In this document: one piece after another, positions 55,277 through 63,452 of the stretch
Position numbering within the stretch: the stretch's first letter is position 1
Layout: each line of letters begins with the position of its first letter
Assembly: GCA_947488305.1 (NCBI GenBank)
Contig: CANKZM010000003.1
Location: forward strand, 558,001-622,000
Direction: 5' to 3'
Source of the DNA: an uncultured Roseobacter sp.
GTDB lineage: Bacteria; Pseudomonadota; Alphaproteobacteria; Rhodobacterales; Rhodobacteraceae
DNA: 64,000 nucleotides
Notes under the pieces: model-generated
What the model was told of the DNA's origin: nothing
What the model saw: the letters and a program-made list of their open reading frames with translations, nothing else
Database searches by the model: none
Position numbers and translations under genes: made by a program

Positions 55277-56614
55277 ATGTTGAAGTTCCTCAAAGTCAGT
55301 GTGTCCGCAATCGCTTTGTCAGCGTTTGTCGTGGCCCCGATCATGACAGTCGCGACTGCCGATTACGCCTATGCGAAAAACGGCAACGGTAACGGTGGGA
55401 ACGGCAACGGTGGAAACGGCAAAGGCGGCGGCGAAGGAAATGGTGGCAAGGGCGGCGGCAATGGTAACGGCGCTGACAAGGGCGGCAGCAAGGGCAAAAG
55501 CGCCGACAAAGGCGTCACCAGAGGTAAAAAAGACAAATCCTCCAATTCGCGCAGCGCCTCGAAGGGCAAGTCTAACGGCAAAAGCAACAAGGGTGTGGGC
55601 CGCGCCCTGAAGGATGATTTCAAAAGTTTTAGCAAGAATATCAAGCAAAATGGCATCGGAAGCCTGTTTCGCAGCAAGGATAAGCAGCGCACTGTCAAAC
55701 GCGCGGCATATACCAAAACAGCTCCTGTGAAGTCTGCCCGCCCTCCGGCCCGTGTCTCCAAGTTTGACGACAAGTTTGACAAGGGAACACTGCATCCAAG
55801 CAATCTTGGTAAGTTGAACGGAGCGATCAACTCAAGCCCCAACGCCAAGGCGGCCCATATTGCCAACGGGCAGTATATGAAGGGAACCGGTCCAGTGAGC
55901 CTCGCCGCAGCTCTTGCAGTGGCGGATTATGATTACGCTAACGCATTTGACGATTACCGGGAGGATCTGGCCAAGGCGGAGGAAACCCTAAACACTGTAG
56001 CCGCGCTGGAAGAAGCCAATGCCATCGTGGAAGCGGGCCCGCCTACACAGATGGAGGTGGTCGACGCGCAAGCTGTCATCGATGATCCGGAGTCTACGCC
56101 GAAGCAGATTGAAGAAGCGCAGGCCGTCATCGATGAAGCAGCAGATGCAGCGCAGGCCCTGGAAGACGCGCAGGCTGTTCTGGACGATCCGGACTCCACC
56201 CAGGAACAGATTGATGAAGCGAACAAGACCATAGACGCAGCAAAAGAGATCGCTGACGCTCAGGAGTTTATTGAGGACACAGAAACTCCGACACAGGAAG
56301 CGATCGACGAGGCAAATGCGATCATCGAAGAAGGCGCCCCGTCGGATGAAGACGTCGTTGCCGCCGAAGACGCACTTCTCGCCGCATATAAAGGCAGCTT
56401 TTCAGACGATGAAATACTTGCCGAAGAGGAACAACAAGAAGTGATCGATGCCGTACGAGGGGCAAACCCCTCGCGTGAGACCATCGAGGAAGCGCTCGAT
56501 AGGCCGGAAGAGATAGAAGAAGACGTGCTCGCCGACGAAAATGACGTCCTGGAAGAACAAGAATCGGCCGAACAAGCGGAAGCGGAAGAAGAAATCATCG
56601 CAGGGCAAGGGTGA
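55277..56614 (+). CDS. Secreted low-complexity protein with basic half and acidic repeats
   Basis: The 445-residue protein has a signal peptide (ending ...ADYAYA about residue 33). A Gly/Asn-rich stretch (about 35-66) and a Lys/Ser-rich basic region (to about 150) follow, then a short globular segment (about 155-230). A strongly acidic helical region (about 230-440) is built from degenerate repeats of about 33 residues: DAQAVIDDPESTPKQIEEAQ, DAQAVLDDPDSTQEQIDEAN, DAQEFIEDTETPTQEAIDEAN. The molecule is polyampholytic, basic at one end and acidic at the other. No recognised family. Monocistronic, with AAGGAG nine bases upstream. Confidence 0.8.
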   Translation: MLKFLKVSVSAIALSAFVVAPIMTVATADYAYAKNGNGNGGNGNGGNGKGGGEGNGGKGGGNGNGADKGGSKGKSADKGVTRGKKDKSSNSRSASKGKSNGKSNKGVGRALKDDFKSFSKNIKQNGIGSLFRSKDKQRTVKRAAYTKTAPVKSARPPARVSKFDDKFDKGTLHPSNLGKLNGAINSSPNAKAAHIANGQYMKGTGPVSLAAALAVADYDYANAFDDYREDLAKAEETLNTVAALEEANAIVEAGPPTQMEVVDAQAVIDDPESTPKQIEEAQAVIDEAADAAQALEDAQAVLDDPDSTQEQIDEANKTIDAAKEIADAQEFIEDTETPTQEAIDEANAIIEEGAPSDEDVVAAEDALLAAYKGSFSDDEILAEEEQQEVIDAVRGANPSRETIEEALDRPEEIEEDVLADENDVLEEQESAEQAEAEEEIIAGQG

Positions 56615-56620
56615 CCCTCT

Positions 56621-57526
56621 TCAAACAGACTGTAGTTTTCGCGCCTCTTCACCAGCCAGTTTCAGCAAATCCTGCATGAAAGGTTTATCCAGATCATCCC
56701 TGCGCACGGCGGCATAAAGCCGCCGCGTGATACCGTGTTCCGTCAGCGGTCGTGTCACGTAGTCGGAGGAATATTTCACCTCACGCACCACCCAATCAGG
56801 CAGGACTGCCACGCCGCGATTGGAGGCTACGAGCAGCAGGATGACCGCCGTTAACTCCACCTGCCTGATCGTGGCCGGCTCCACCTTGGCAGGGATGAGC
56901 AACTGACTGAAGACATCCAACCGGGACCGCTCCACGGGATAGGTAATCAATGTCTCGCCCCGGAAGTCAGCCGCATCGACATGGCTCTTTTGCGCGAGAG
57001 GATGAGTGCTGGACGCCACAAATACCGGTGCATAATCAAAGAGTTCCACAAACTCCACGCCGGACAACTCTTCAGGATCAGAGGAAATGACCACATCGAC
57101 CTCCTCTTTCAGCAACGCAGGCAAGGCGTCAAAGGCCAATCCTGGGCGAATATCCACGTCGACCTCGCCCCATGCCCTGCGGAATTGCTCCAGGACTGGA
57201 AACAACCACTCGAAACACGCGTGGCATTCGATCGCGATATGCATACGCCCCGTGATTCCCGCACGAAGGCCGCTGAATTCCTCCTGCAAAGCTTGTACTT
57301 GCGGCAGGACCTGCTGCGCCAGTTTCAATAGCCGCATGCCCGCAGGCGACAGCTTCAATGGCTTGGAGCGGCGCACGAACAACTCGACCCCGGCTTGATC
57401 CTCCAACCCCTTGATTTGATGACTCAGAGCGGACTGCGTGATGTGCAGTTGATCCGCAGCACGGGCCAGACCGCCCGCCTCATGAATGGCCTGTATCGTA
57501 CGCAGGTGTCGAAATTCGATATGCAT
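56621..57526 (-). CDS. metR: LysR-family regulator MetR
   Basis: MetR activates methionine synthesis genes with homocysteine as coeffector. The 301-residue protein has an N-terminal winged helix-turn-helix (RHLRTIQAIHEAGGLARAAD, TQSALSHQIKGLE) and a LysR substrate domain with the MetR-like segment IECHACFEWLFPVLEQFR (about residue 98-115). Divergent from metF across an 86-base gap containing a MetR-like site, the usual arrangement in proteobacteria. Confidence 0.88.
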   Translation of the reverse strand: MHIEFRHLRTIQAIHEAGGLARAADQLHITQSALSHQIKGLEDQAGVELFVRRSKPLKLSPAGMRLLKLAQQVLPQVQALQEEFSGLRAGITGRMHIAIECHACFEWLFPVLEQFRRAWGEVDVDIRPGLAFDALPALLKEEVDVVISSDPEELSGVEFVELFDYAPVFVASSTHPLAQKSHVDAADFRGETLITYPVERSRLDVFSQLLIPAKVEPATIRQVELTAVILLLVASNRGVAVLPDWVVREVKYSSDYVTRPLTEHGITRRLYAAVRRDDLDKPFMQDLLKLAGEEARKLQSV

Positions 57527-57554
57527 GCCGAACTCATATTAAAGATGAAAGTTA

Positions 57555-57567
57555 TGAATTTGTCTCA
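57555..57567. promoter_or_regulatory. MetR-like binding site between metR and metF
   Basis: TGAA-TTTGT-CTCA differs from the MetR consensus TGAA-N5-TTCA at one position. It lies between divergent metR and metF, 46 bases ahead of the metF ATG. Confidence 0.5.
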
Positions 57568-57612
57568 TCATTTGTTTCGTGACACAAGGTCCGTGACAAA
57601 AAGGAATTCCTC

Positions 57613-58482
57613 ATGCCCACGCCTGCCGTCTCATTCGAAGTTTTCCCGCCACGTTCCATAGACGCTTCTTTCAAGCTCTGGGACACCGCACAATCATTGG
57701 CGCCGTTAGAGCCGCGCTTTTTCTCGGTGACTTACGGCGCTGGCGGAAGCACCCGCGATTTGACCCACGACGCGGCCTACACACTACACAACACATCCGG
57801 GCTGCCTGTGGCCGCGCATCTGACCTGCGTCGGCGCCTCCAAGGCCGAAACCATGGCTGTTGCTCAGCGGTTTGCCAAAGCGGGTGTCACGGATCTGGTT
57901 GCCTTGCGCGGCGACCCGCAGGACGGCAAAGACCATTTTGAGCCACATCCCGAAGGGTTCAAGAACTCGGTAGAGTTGATCGACGCGCTGGCCCGCACCG
58001 GGCAATTCACTCTGCGGGTGGGTGCCTACCCTGAGAAGCACCCCGAAGCGGCCAGCCAGCAGGCCAACATCGATTGGCTCAAGGCCAAGATTGACGCCGG
58101 CGCCAGTGAAGCCATCACTCAGTTCTTTTTTGAAGCCGATACCTTCCTTCGGTTCCGCGATGACTGCGCCAAGGCCGGCATCACTGCACCGATCACGCCG
58201 GGTATCCTGCCGATCACCAATTGGAAGAATGCCCGGAAATTTGCGGTGCGGTGCGGGGCTTCGGTACCGGCGTGGATGGATCAGGCCTTTGACGCCGCTC
58301 TGCGCGATGATCGCCACGATCTGCTGGCCAAGGCAATCTGCACGGAGCTTTGCTCAGACCTGGTGGACGAAGGGGTGGAGACTTTGCATTTCTACACGCT
58401 AAACCGGCCCGAGTTGACGCGCGAGATTTGTCACGCTCTGGGGGTCACACAGGCGGTCACCGGTGTGCGAGACGTTGCGTAA
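57613..58482 (+). CDS. metF: 5,10-methylenetetrahydrofolate reductase
   Basis: Reduces 5,10-methylene-tetrahydrofolate to 5-methyl-tetrahydrofolate for methionine synthesis, using FAD. The 289-residue TIM-barrel protein has SFEVFPPRS at the start, FFSVTYGAGGS (about 37-47), LVALRGDPQDG (about 94-104) and FFFEADTFLRFRDDCA (about 173-188). AAGGAA precedes the ATG. Methylene-tetrahydrofolate is the carbon product of the sarcosine oxidases encoded nearby. Confidence 0.95.
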   Translation: MPTPAVSFEVFPPRSIDASFKLWDTAQSLAPLEPRFFSVTYGAGGSTRDLTHDAAYTLHNTSGLPVAAHLTCVGASKAETMAVAQRFAKAGVTDLVALRGDPQDGKDHFEPHPEGFKNSVELIDALARTGQFTLRVGAYPEKHPEAASQQANIDWLKAKIDAGASEAITQFFFEADTFLRFRDDCAKAGITAPITPGILPITNWKNARKFAVRCGASVPAWMDQAFDAALRDDRHDLLAKAICTELCSDLVDEGVETLHFYTLNRPELTREICHALGVTQAVTGVRDVA

Positions 58483-58542
58483 GCGCTTGACCTGACTGAT
58501 TGATCCCCTAGCCTCCGGCCCGACAACAGACCGGAGAATTCC

Positions 58543-59028
58543 ATGGCCTACGCCGCACAATCGCCAGACCAGCTTTTACCCCGCGAAACGATTTTGTCGA
58601 TGTCCGGGCTGGAGTTTATGCAAAGGCTGCACAAAGGCGAGCTCGCCGGAGCGCCCATCGCTGGCACGCTCAACATGCAATTGCTGGAAGTCGAGGACGG
58701 TCGCGTGGTGTTTGGAGGAACGCCGGAGTTCGGCGCGCTGAACCCGAGCGGCGCTGTGCATGGAGGCTGGTACGGCACGTTGCTCGATTCCGCTTTGGGC
58801 TGTGCCGTGATGACCAAGGTGCCCAAAGGCTCCATGTACACCACGCTCGAATACAAGGTGAATATCACCCGCGCGATCCCTGTCGGGATGGCAGTGACCT
58901 GCACAGCACTGACAGATCACGCGGGCCGCTCTACGGCCGTCGCGCACGGGGATATCCGTGGTGCGGAGGACGGCAAAATCTACGCCACAGGGTCGACGAC
59001 CTGCATCATCATGAAGATGGTCCCCTGA
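58543..59028 (+). CDS. PaaI-family hotdog thioesterase
   Basis: A 161-residue hotdog-fold acyl-CoA thioesterase. The family motif NPSGAVHGGWYGTLLDSALG lies at about residue 67-86; the HGG element and the following acidic residue define the active site in this family. The substrate acyl-CoA is unknown. Next gene after metF with 60 bases between; possibly the same transcript. Confidence 0.85.
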   Translation: MAYAAQSPDQLLPRETILSMSGLEFMQRLHKGELAGAPIAGTLNMQLLEVEDGRVVFGGTPEFGALNPSGAVHGGWYGTLLDSALGCAVMTKVPKGSMYTTLEYKVNITRAIPVGMAVTCTALTDHAGRSTAVAHGDIRGAEDGKIYATGSTTCIIMKMVP

Positions 59029-59178
59029 TTGGACAGCCAAACCGCAAAAACATGATCCCAGTATGGCATGGGCAAGGAATCTACCCCTTACAACCGGGTA
59101 TCGACACCTCGAACAATTGATCGCCTCAACGCAATCGAAACCTTGAGAATGACCAAGAGTTAATTTACGCGCTATGCC

Positions 59179-59865
59179 ATGGAAACATTACGCGATCCGA
59201 ATGCAGTGCTCGACCTGTCCGACCAGCAAATCCTCCAATCCGGACGGCAGCGAAATGTCTATTTGCTTCGGCCCGATGGATCCCTGCTGAAAGAGGGCAC
59301 ACAACCACTCGTCTTGAAAGTCCCGCGCTATCAGCACAAACATGCCAAACTGTCGCTTGGAAAACGCATCTTGCGCAAAATCCATCCCCAAAGCGCCTAC
59401 CGCGTCATCACCAAGGAAGCCGACTACGTGAAGAAGGTGTCCGCATCAGAGCGTGGGCTGCCGATACCTGCTTTTGTGTCTTTCGTGGAAACAAATCAGG
59501 GGCGCGGTGTGCTTTGGGAAGCGATTTGCGATGAAAACGGCGATCTGGCCCCAACCCTCAACGACATCTGCAAGGCCGGCAAGGCCAACTCGGCCATTGG
59601 CCCCCTGAACGCATTTGTCGCCTCATGTTTTGAGCAGCACATCGTGGCGCCCGACGTTCATGCGGGCAATTTGATACTGGTGCGGCGGGATGGTCAGGAC
59701 AAATTCATTCTGGTCGATGGTTTTGGCGATCACCGGGTCATTTCGATCAGAGAGTTCTGGCCGCGCTATAACGCCAAAAGCCTCAACCGAAGCTTTTCGA
59801 AGATGGCGCGCAAAACAGGGCTGTCTTACGACGAGACCTCCCGGCGGTTTGCGGTCCAGGACTAA
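59179..59865 (+). CDS. YrbL-family kinase-like protein
   Basis: The 228-residue protein resembles YrbL, a PhoP-regulated protein of unknown function with a protein-kinase-like fold. The catalytic-loop-like DVHAGNLIL (about 160-168) and the following VDGFGDH (about 179-185), equivalent to the kinase DFG region, are present, as is LVLKVPRYQHKHAK (about 44-57) with a candidate ATP-binding lysine. Activity is not established. Ends just before the convergent DUF2235 gene. Confidence 0.72.
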   Translation: METLRDPNAVLDLSDQQILQSGRQRNVYLLRPDGSLLKEGTQPLVLKVPRYQHKHAKLSLGKRILRKIHPQSAYRVITKEADYVKKVSASERGLPIPAFVSFVETNQGRGVLWEAICDENGDLAPTLNDICKAGKANSAIGPLNAFVASCFEQHIVAPDVHAGNLILVRRDGQDKFILVDGFGDHRVISIREFWPRYNAKSLNRSFSKMARKTGLSYDETSRRFAVQD

Positions 59866-59888
59866 ACTCGCCGTACTCTAATAGACGA

Positions 59889-60968
59889 TCAGACAGCTTT
59901 TCCGAACGCAAACCATCGTCGCGCCGACGCGCGCTTGGACGCCCGTATCTCTACCGACTCGTGCACCCGCTCAGAGGCATCCTGCAGCGGTTTGCGCGCA
60001 CGCCGTGTCAGAAAAAACCGCCCCTTGCCGCGAAACGTGCCGGAAGTGGGTGCCAGCGGGTCGCGCGGGAACCGGCTGGCCCAGCCATCGGGCAGTGGCA
60101 ACCCAGCCGCCTGCGCCTTGCCGAGCACCCAGACCAGCGGGATATTAGACAAAGGGCGTGCGGCCTCAAATCCGCCAAGTTGTCCGCCCACATCGCCATG
60201 CGCGCCCGAAAACCACACCTGCTCTACCCGCCCTGCATAGCCCTCCTTGGTGTTCCACATCACAGGACCATAGGCGACCCGTGTCTCATCAAGTGCAAGT
60301 GCATGATACCCTGCTTTCACATTGTGGCTGAGTTCGTGGTTGTGGAACGCATAGGCCTTCTCGCTGAGACGCCACAGCACGGGCATATTCAACCCGAGGG
60401 ATTTTACCGTGTCCCAAACCCCGATCATCTCGATTTCAACGTCCTGCAGGCATTTCGCACGGGAAAACGCACGGGCCGCATCGCTGCTTTGCGTACATTC
60501 ATAGTGTCGGTAGGCGTCGCGGATATTGCGTTCGGTTGCCCGCTGCGCCTTGAGCAAGCCGACCAGATCAATCATGCCCGCAAGACTGCGTACCGCATAG
60601 GCGCCGCGCGAATAGCCAAAGAGAAAAATGCGGTCACCCGGACGGTAGCGTGAGGCAAGATATCCGTAAGCGCGGCGGATTTGCCTGTTCAATCCCCGCC
60701 CGACCATGACATCACGGGCAGACCGCCAATCCGTCCACTGCAGACCGGGTTCGTAGAAAATCGAAAGCTGTCCGCCCATTTCACGGCACAGACGGTAAGC
60801 TAGGCCAGCATTCGTTTCGCATCCCGGATCGAGCGACGACATTGTGCCGTCCAGGATGACGACATGGGTTACAGGGCCGCGACGGGGCCCAATATCCTGC
60901 GCTGGCCTGCGCCAAATCTTGCGGCGCAGCCATAACAGCGCTTTCTTATTCCGCCGCGATAGCCTCAC
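59889..60968 (-). CDS. DUF2235 alpha/beta-hydrolase-like protein (copy 2)
   Basis: The 359-residue protein has a basic N-terminus (MRLSRRNKKALLWLRRKIWRR, possibly membrane-associating) then the DUF2235 domain: HVVILDGTMSSLDPG, nucleophile elbow FGYSRGAYAVRSLAGM (about 116-131) and MIGVWDTVKSLGLNMP. The typical first motif (CDGTWN) is altered to LDGTMS. The start overlaps the coxL-like stop by 23 bases on the same strand, suggesting co-transcription. Distant paralogue of the 28.3 kb protein. Confidence 0.8.
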   Translation of the reverse strand: MRLSRRNKKALLWLRRKIWRRPAQDIGPRRGPVTHVVILDGTMSSLDPGCETNAGLAYRLCREMGGQLSIFYEPGLQWTDWRSARDVMVGRGLNRQIRRAYGYLASRYRPGDRIFLFGYSRGAYAVRSLAGMIDLVGLLKAQRATERNIRDAYRHYECTQSSDAARAFSRAKCLQDVEIEMIGVWDTVKSLGLNMPVLWRLSEKAYAFHNHELSHNVKAGYHALALDETRVAYGPVMWNTKEGYAGRVEQVWFSGAHGDVGGQLGGFEAARPLSNIPLVWVLGKAQAAGLPLPDGWASRFPRDPLAPTSGTFRGKGRFFLTRRARKPLQDASERVHESVEIRASKRASARRWFAFGKAV

Positions 60969-63243
60969 TCTGCAACAACTCCCATACTTTCAGCGGTGTA
61001 AAGGGCATATCCACCCTGCGCACACCGCTTTCCCAAAGCGCGTCCTGCACCGCATTCGCGACAGCGGCCAGCGCGCCGACCGTGCCCGCCTCGCCGCAAC
61101 CCTTCATACCCATGATGTTGGCGGTCGAAGGAACAGGCTCCGACGTAAAACTGATATTGGGGACGCCATCGGCACGCGGCAAGGCGTAGTCCATAAACGT
61201 TGCCGTGAGCAATTGCCCGTCATCGCTGTAAACAACATGCTCTGAAATCGCCTGACCAATGCCTTGCGCGACGCCGCCATGCACTTGCCCTTCTGCCAGC
61301 AACGGATTGATAAGATGACCAAAATCATCAACGACGGTATAGCGTTCCACGGATACAACCCCTGTGTCAGGGTCAATAACTACCTCTGAAACATGGCATC
61401 CGTTGGGAAAACTGCGGGCAGGCAAAGTGATGCGCTCTTCGTGGGTCAGGAGATCGTCGCGCCCCTGCGCCCGGGCCAACTCGGCCACTTCCAGCATCGT
61501 AGGTGTCAGGTTCGACCCCTCGGCGCGAAAGCGTTCATCATCAAAGCTGATCTCTGATGCCGGCACGCCCATTTCATCGGCCAGAAAGTCGGTGAAGGCC
61601 TCTTTGATGGCGCCAACCGTCGCCAATGTCGCGCTATTCTGCACCGTGACCGAGCGCGACCCCCCTGTGCCACCACCGGAGCTGATGCGGTCGCTATCGC
61701 CCTGAATGACAAGGATCTGATCCGCCGGAACCCCGGTCTGATCGCTCAGGAACTGAGCATAGACAGTTTCATGCCCCTGCCCCGTGCTTTGCGTACCGAC
61801 GTAGATGTTCACCGTACCGTCCTCGTTAAACTCAACCTTCGCGTTTTCTGAAGGATCACCCAAAATACTTTCGATATAGTAACACAAACCAAGGCCCCGC
61901 AGCAGGCCTTGCGCCTTGTCCGCTGATTTGCGTGCCGAAAACCCCGTCAGATCGGCCTCCACTTCGGCCCGGCGCAGCACCTTCTCAAAGTCGCCAACAT
62001 CGTATGTTTCGCCGGTCGAGTTCTGATAAGGAAACTGGTCTGGTTTGATGAAATTGATCCGCCGCAACTCCAGAGGATCAACGCCAAGTTCACGTGCAGC
62101 ACGATCCATCAATCGTTCTAGTACATAAATTGCTTCCGGGCGTCCCGCGCCCCGGTAGGCATCAACGTATGTGGTGTTTGTGAAGATACCTTCCACCCGC
62201 AACCAGGTCGACTGCACATCATAGACCCCCATCAAAATCCGACTGAAGAGCTGGGTCTGGATGAACTGAGCATACATGCTGTTATACGCACCGAGGTTGC
62301 ATTTGGTATGCACACGGTACCCGGTGATCTTGTTGTTCGCGTCAAAGGCAAACTCCGCAAGGCTGGTCAGATCGCGTCCCGCATTGTCGGTCAGCATCGC
62401 CTCCGTGCGTTCGGACATCCACCGTACCGGTTGCCCCACAACGCGCGCCGCATGGGCGGCCAGCGCATATTCGGGGTAGGGAAATCCTTTCATACCAAAA
62501 CCACCACCGGTATCGGGGTTCGTTACCCGCACATTTTCCGGATCGATGTTCAGGATCTTGGCAATCTCTGACTTTTGCACCCAGACGCCCTGCCCGCCCA
62601 GTGCCACATGCACCCGATCGCCAGTCCACTCGGCAAAACAGCCGCGAGGCTCAAGCGAATTCACAATGATACGATTGTCGGGTACATCCAGACTGACCGT
62701 GCGCGCAGCGGCGGCGAAGGCCGCCTCTGTTGCCGCCTCATCCCCAATGCCCCAGTCAAAGGCCACGTTGTCTGGCGCTTCGGGATGGATCATCGGTCCT
62801 CCCGCATCGACATCCAACTTGGCCGGCAAATCCTCGTAATCGAGCTCGATCAACTCTGCTGCATCACGGGCGGCCTCCAGCGTATCGGCAACGATAAAGG
62901 CTACAGGTTCACCCACAAACCGCATTCGCTCCTCGGCCAGCACAGGGCGACGCGGACCTGCCCCCGTACTACCATCGCGGTTGTTGATCAGCGAGGCGGA
63001 CATTGGCTCTGTGATCCCCGCCCTATTCAAGTCTTCGGCCGTCAACACGGCACGCACGCCATCAGCATCGCGCGCATCTTTCACGTCCAAATTCGTGATT
63101 TTGGCGTGGGCTACTGGCGCCCTGAATACAAAAGCAAAAAGCGCGTCTTCTGGTGCTATGTCATCGACGTACTGCCCGTGCCCTGTCAGAAAGCGGACGT
63201 CCTCGCTCCGTTTCACCGGCTGTGATTTTCCGAACTTTTCCAT
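60946..63243 (-). CDS. Xanthine dehydrogenase/CO dehydrogenase-family molybdenum subunit, form II CoxL-like
   Basis: The 765-residue molybdopterin-binding large subunit has an N-terminal Ald_Xan_dh_C domain (SEDVRFLTGHGQYVDDIA; FVGEPVAFIVADT) and the C-terminal molybdenum domains, with the active-site loop AYRGAGR (about 359-365), which marks form II rather than true CO dehydrogenase (AYRCSFR). GTQSTGQGHET (cofactor binding) and MKGCGEAGTVGA (catalytic glutamate) are present. The partner iron-sulfur (CoxS) and flavin (CoxM) genes are not adjacent. ATG at MEKFGKS with AGG upstream. Substrate unknown. Confidence 0.85.
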   Translation of the reverse strand: MEKFGKSQPVKRSEDVRFLTGHGQYVDDIAPEDALFAFVFRAPVAHAKITNLDVKDARDADGVRAVLTAEDLNRAGITEPMSASLINNRDGSTGAGPRRPVLAEERMRFVGEPVAFIVADTLEAARDAAELIELDYEDLPAKLDVDAGGPMIHPEAPDNVAFDWGIGDEAATEAAFAAAARTVSLDVPDNRIIVNSLEPRGCFAEWTGDRVHVALGGQGVWVQKSEIAKILNIDPENVRVTNPDTGGGFGMKGFPYPEYALAAHAARVVGQPVRWMSERTEAMLTDNAGRDLTSLAEFAFDANNKITGYRVHTKCNLGAYNSMYAQFIQTQLFSRILMGVYDVQSTWLRVEGIFTNTTYVDAYRGAGRPEAIYVLERLMDRAARELGVDPLELRRINFIKPDQFPYQNSTGETYDVGDFEKVLRRAEVEADLTGFSARKSADKAQGLLRGLGLCYYIESILGDPSENAKVEFNEDGTVNIYVGTQSTGQGHETVYAQFLSDQTGVPADQILVIQGDSDRISSGGGTGGSRSVTVQNSATLATVGAIKEAFTDFLADEMGVPASEISFDDERFRAEGSNLTPTMLEVAELARAQGRDDLLTHEERITLPARSFPNGCHVSEVVIDPDTGVVSVERYTVVDDFGHLINPLLAEGQVHGGVAQGIGQAISEHVVYSDDGQLLTATFMDYALPRADGVPNISFTSEPVPSTANIMGMKGCGEAGTVGALAAVANAVQDALWESGVRRVDMPFTPLKVWELLQSEAIAAE

Positions 63244-63452
63244 GGCTGGCATCCTCATTCTGGTTTGGCAGTGCGTTCCTGCGGACACTAGCGGCGCGAA
63301 CGGTCTTGTCCAGTGACCTCGCAGAGAACTTCTCTTGCGGCTTCAGTCCGCAGAAGGAATGCTGCGATTTTCGCGACCAGCCCCTTGGTCGCAAACAGGA
63401 TAGCCTCTTTAAACGCCGTGCGGAATCATGGCGTATCGAACTGGAGTATATG

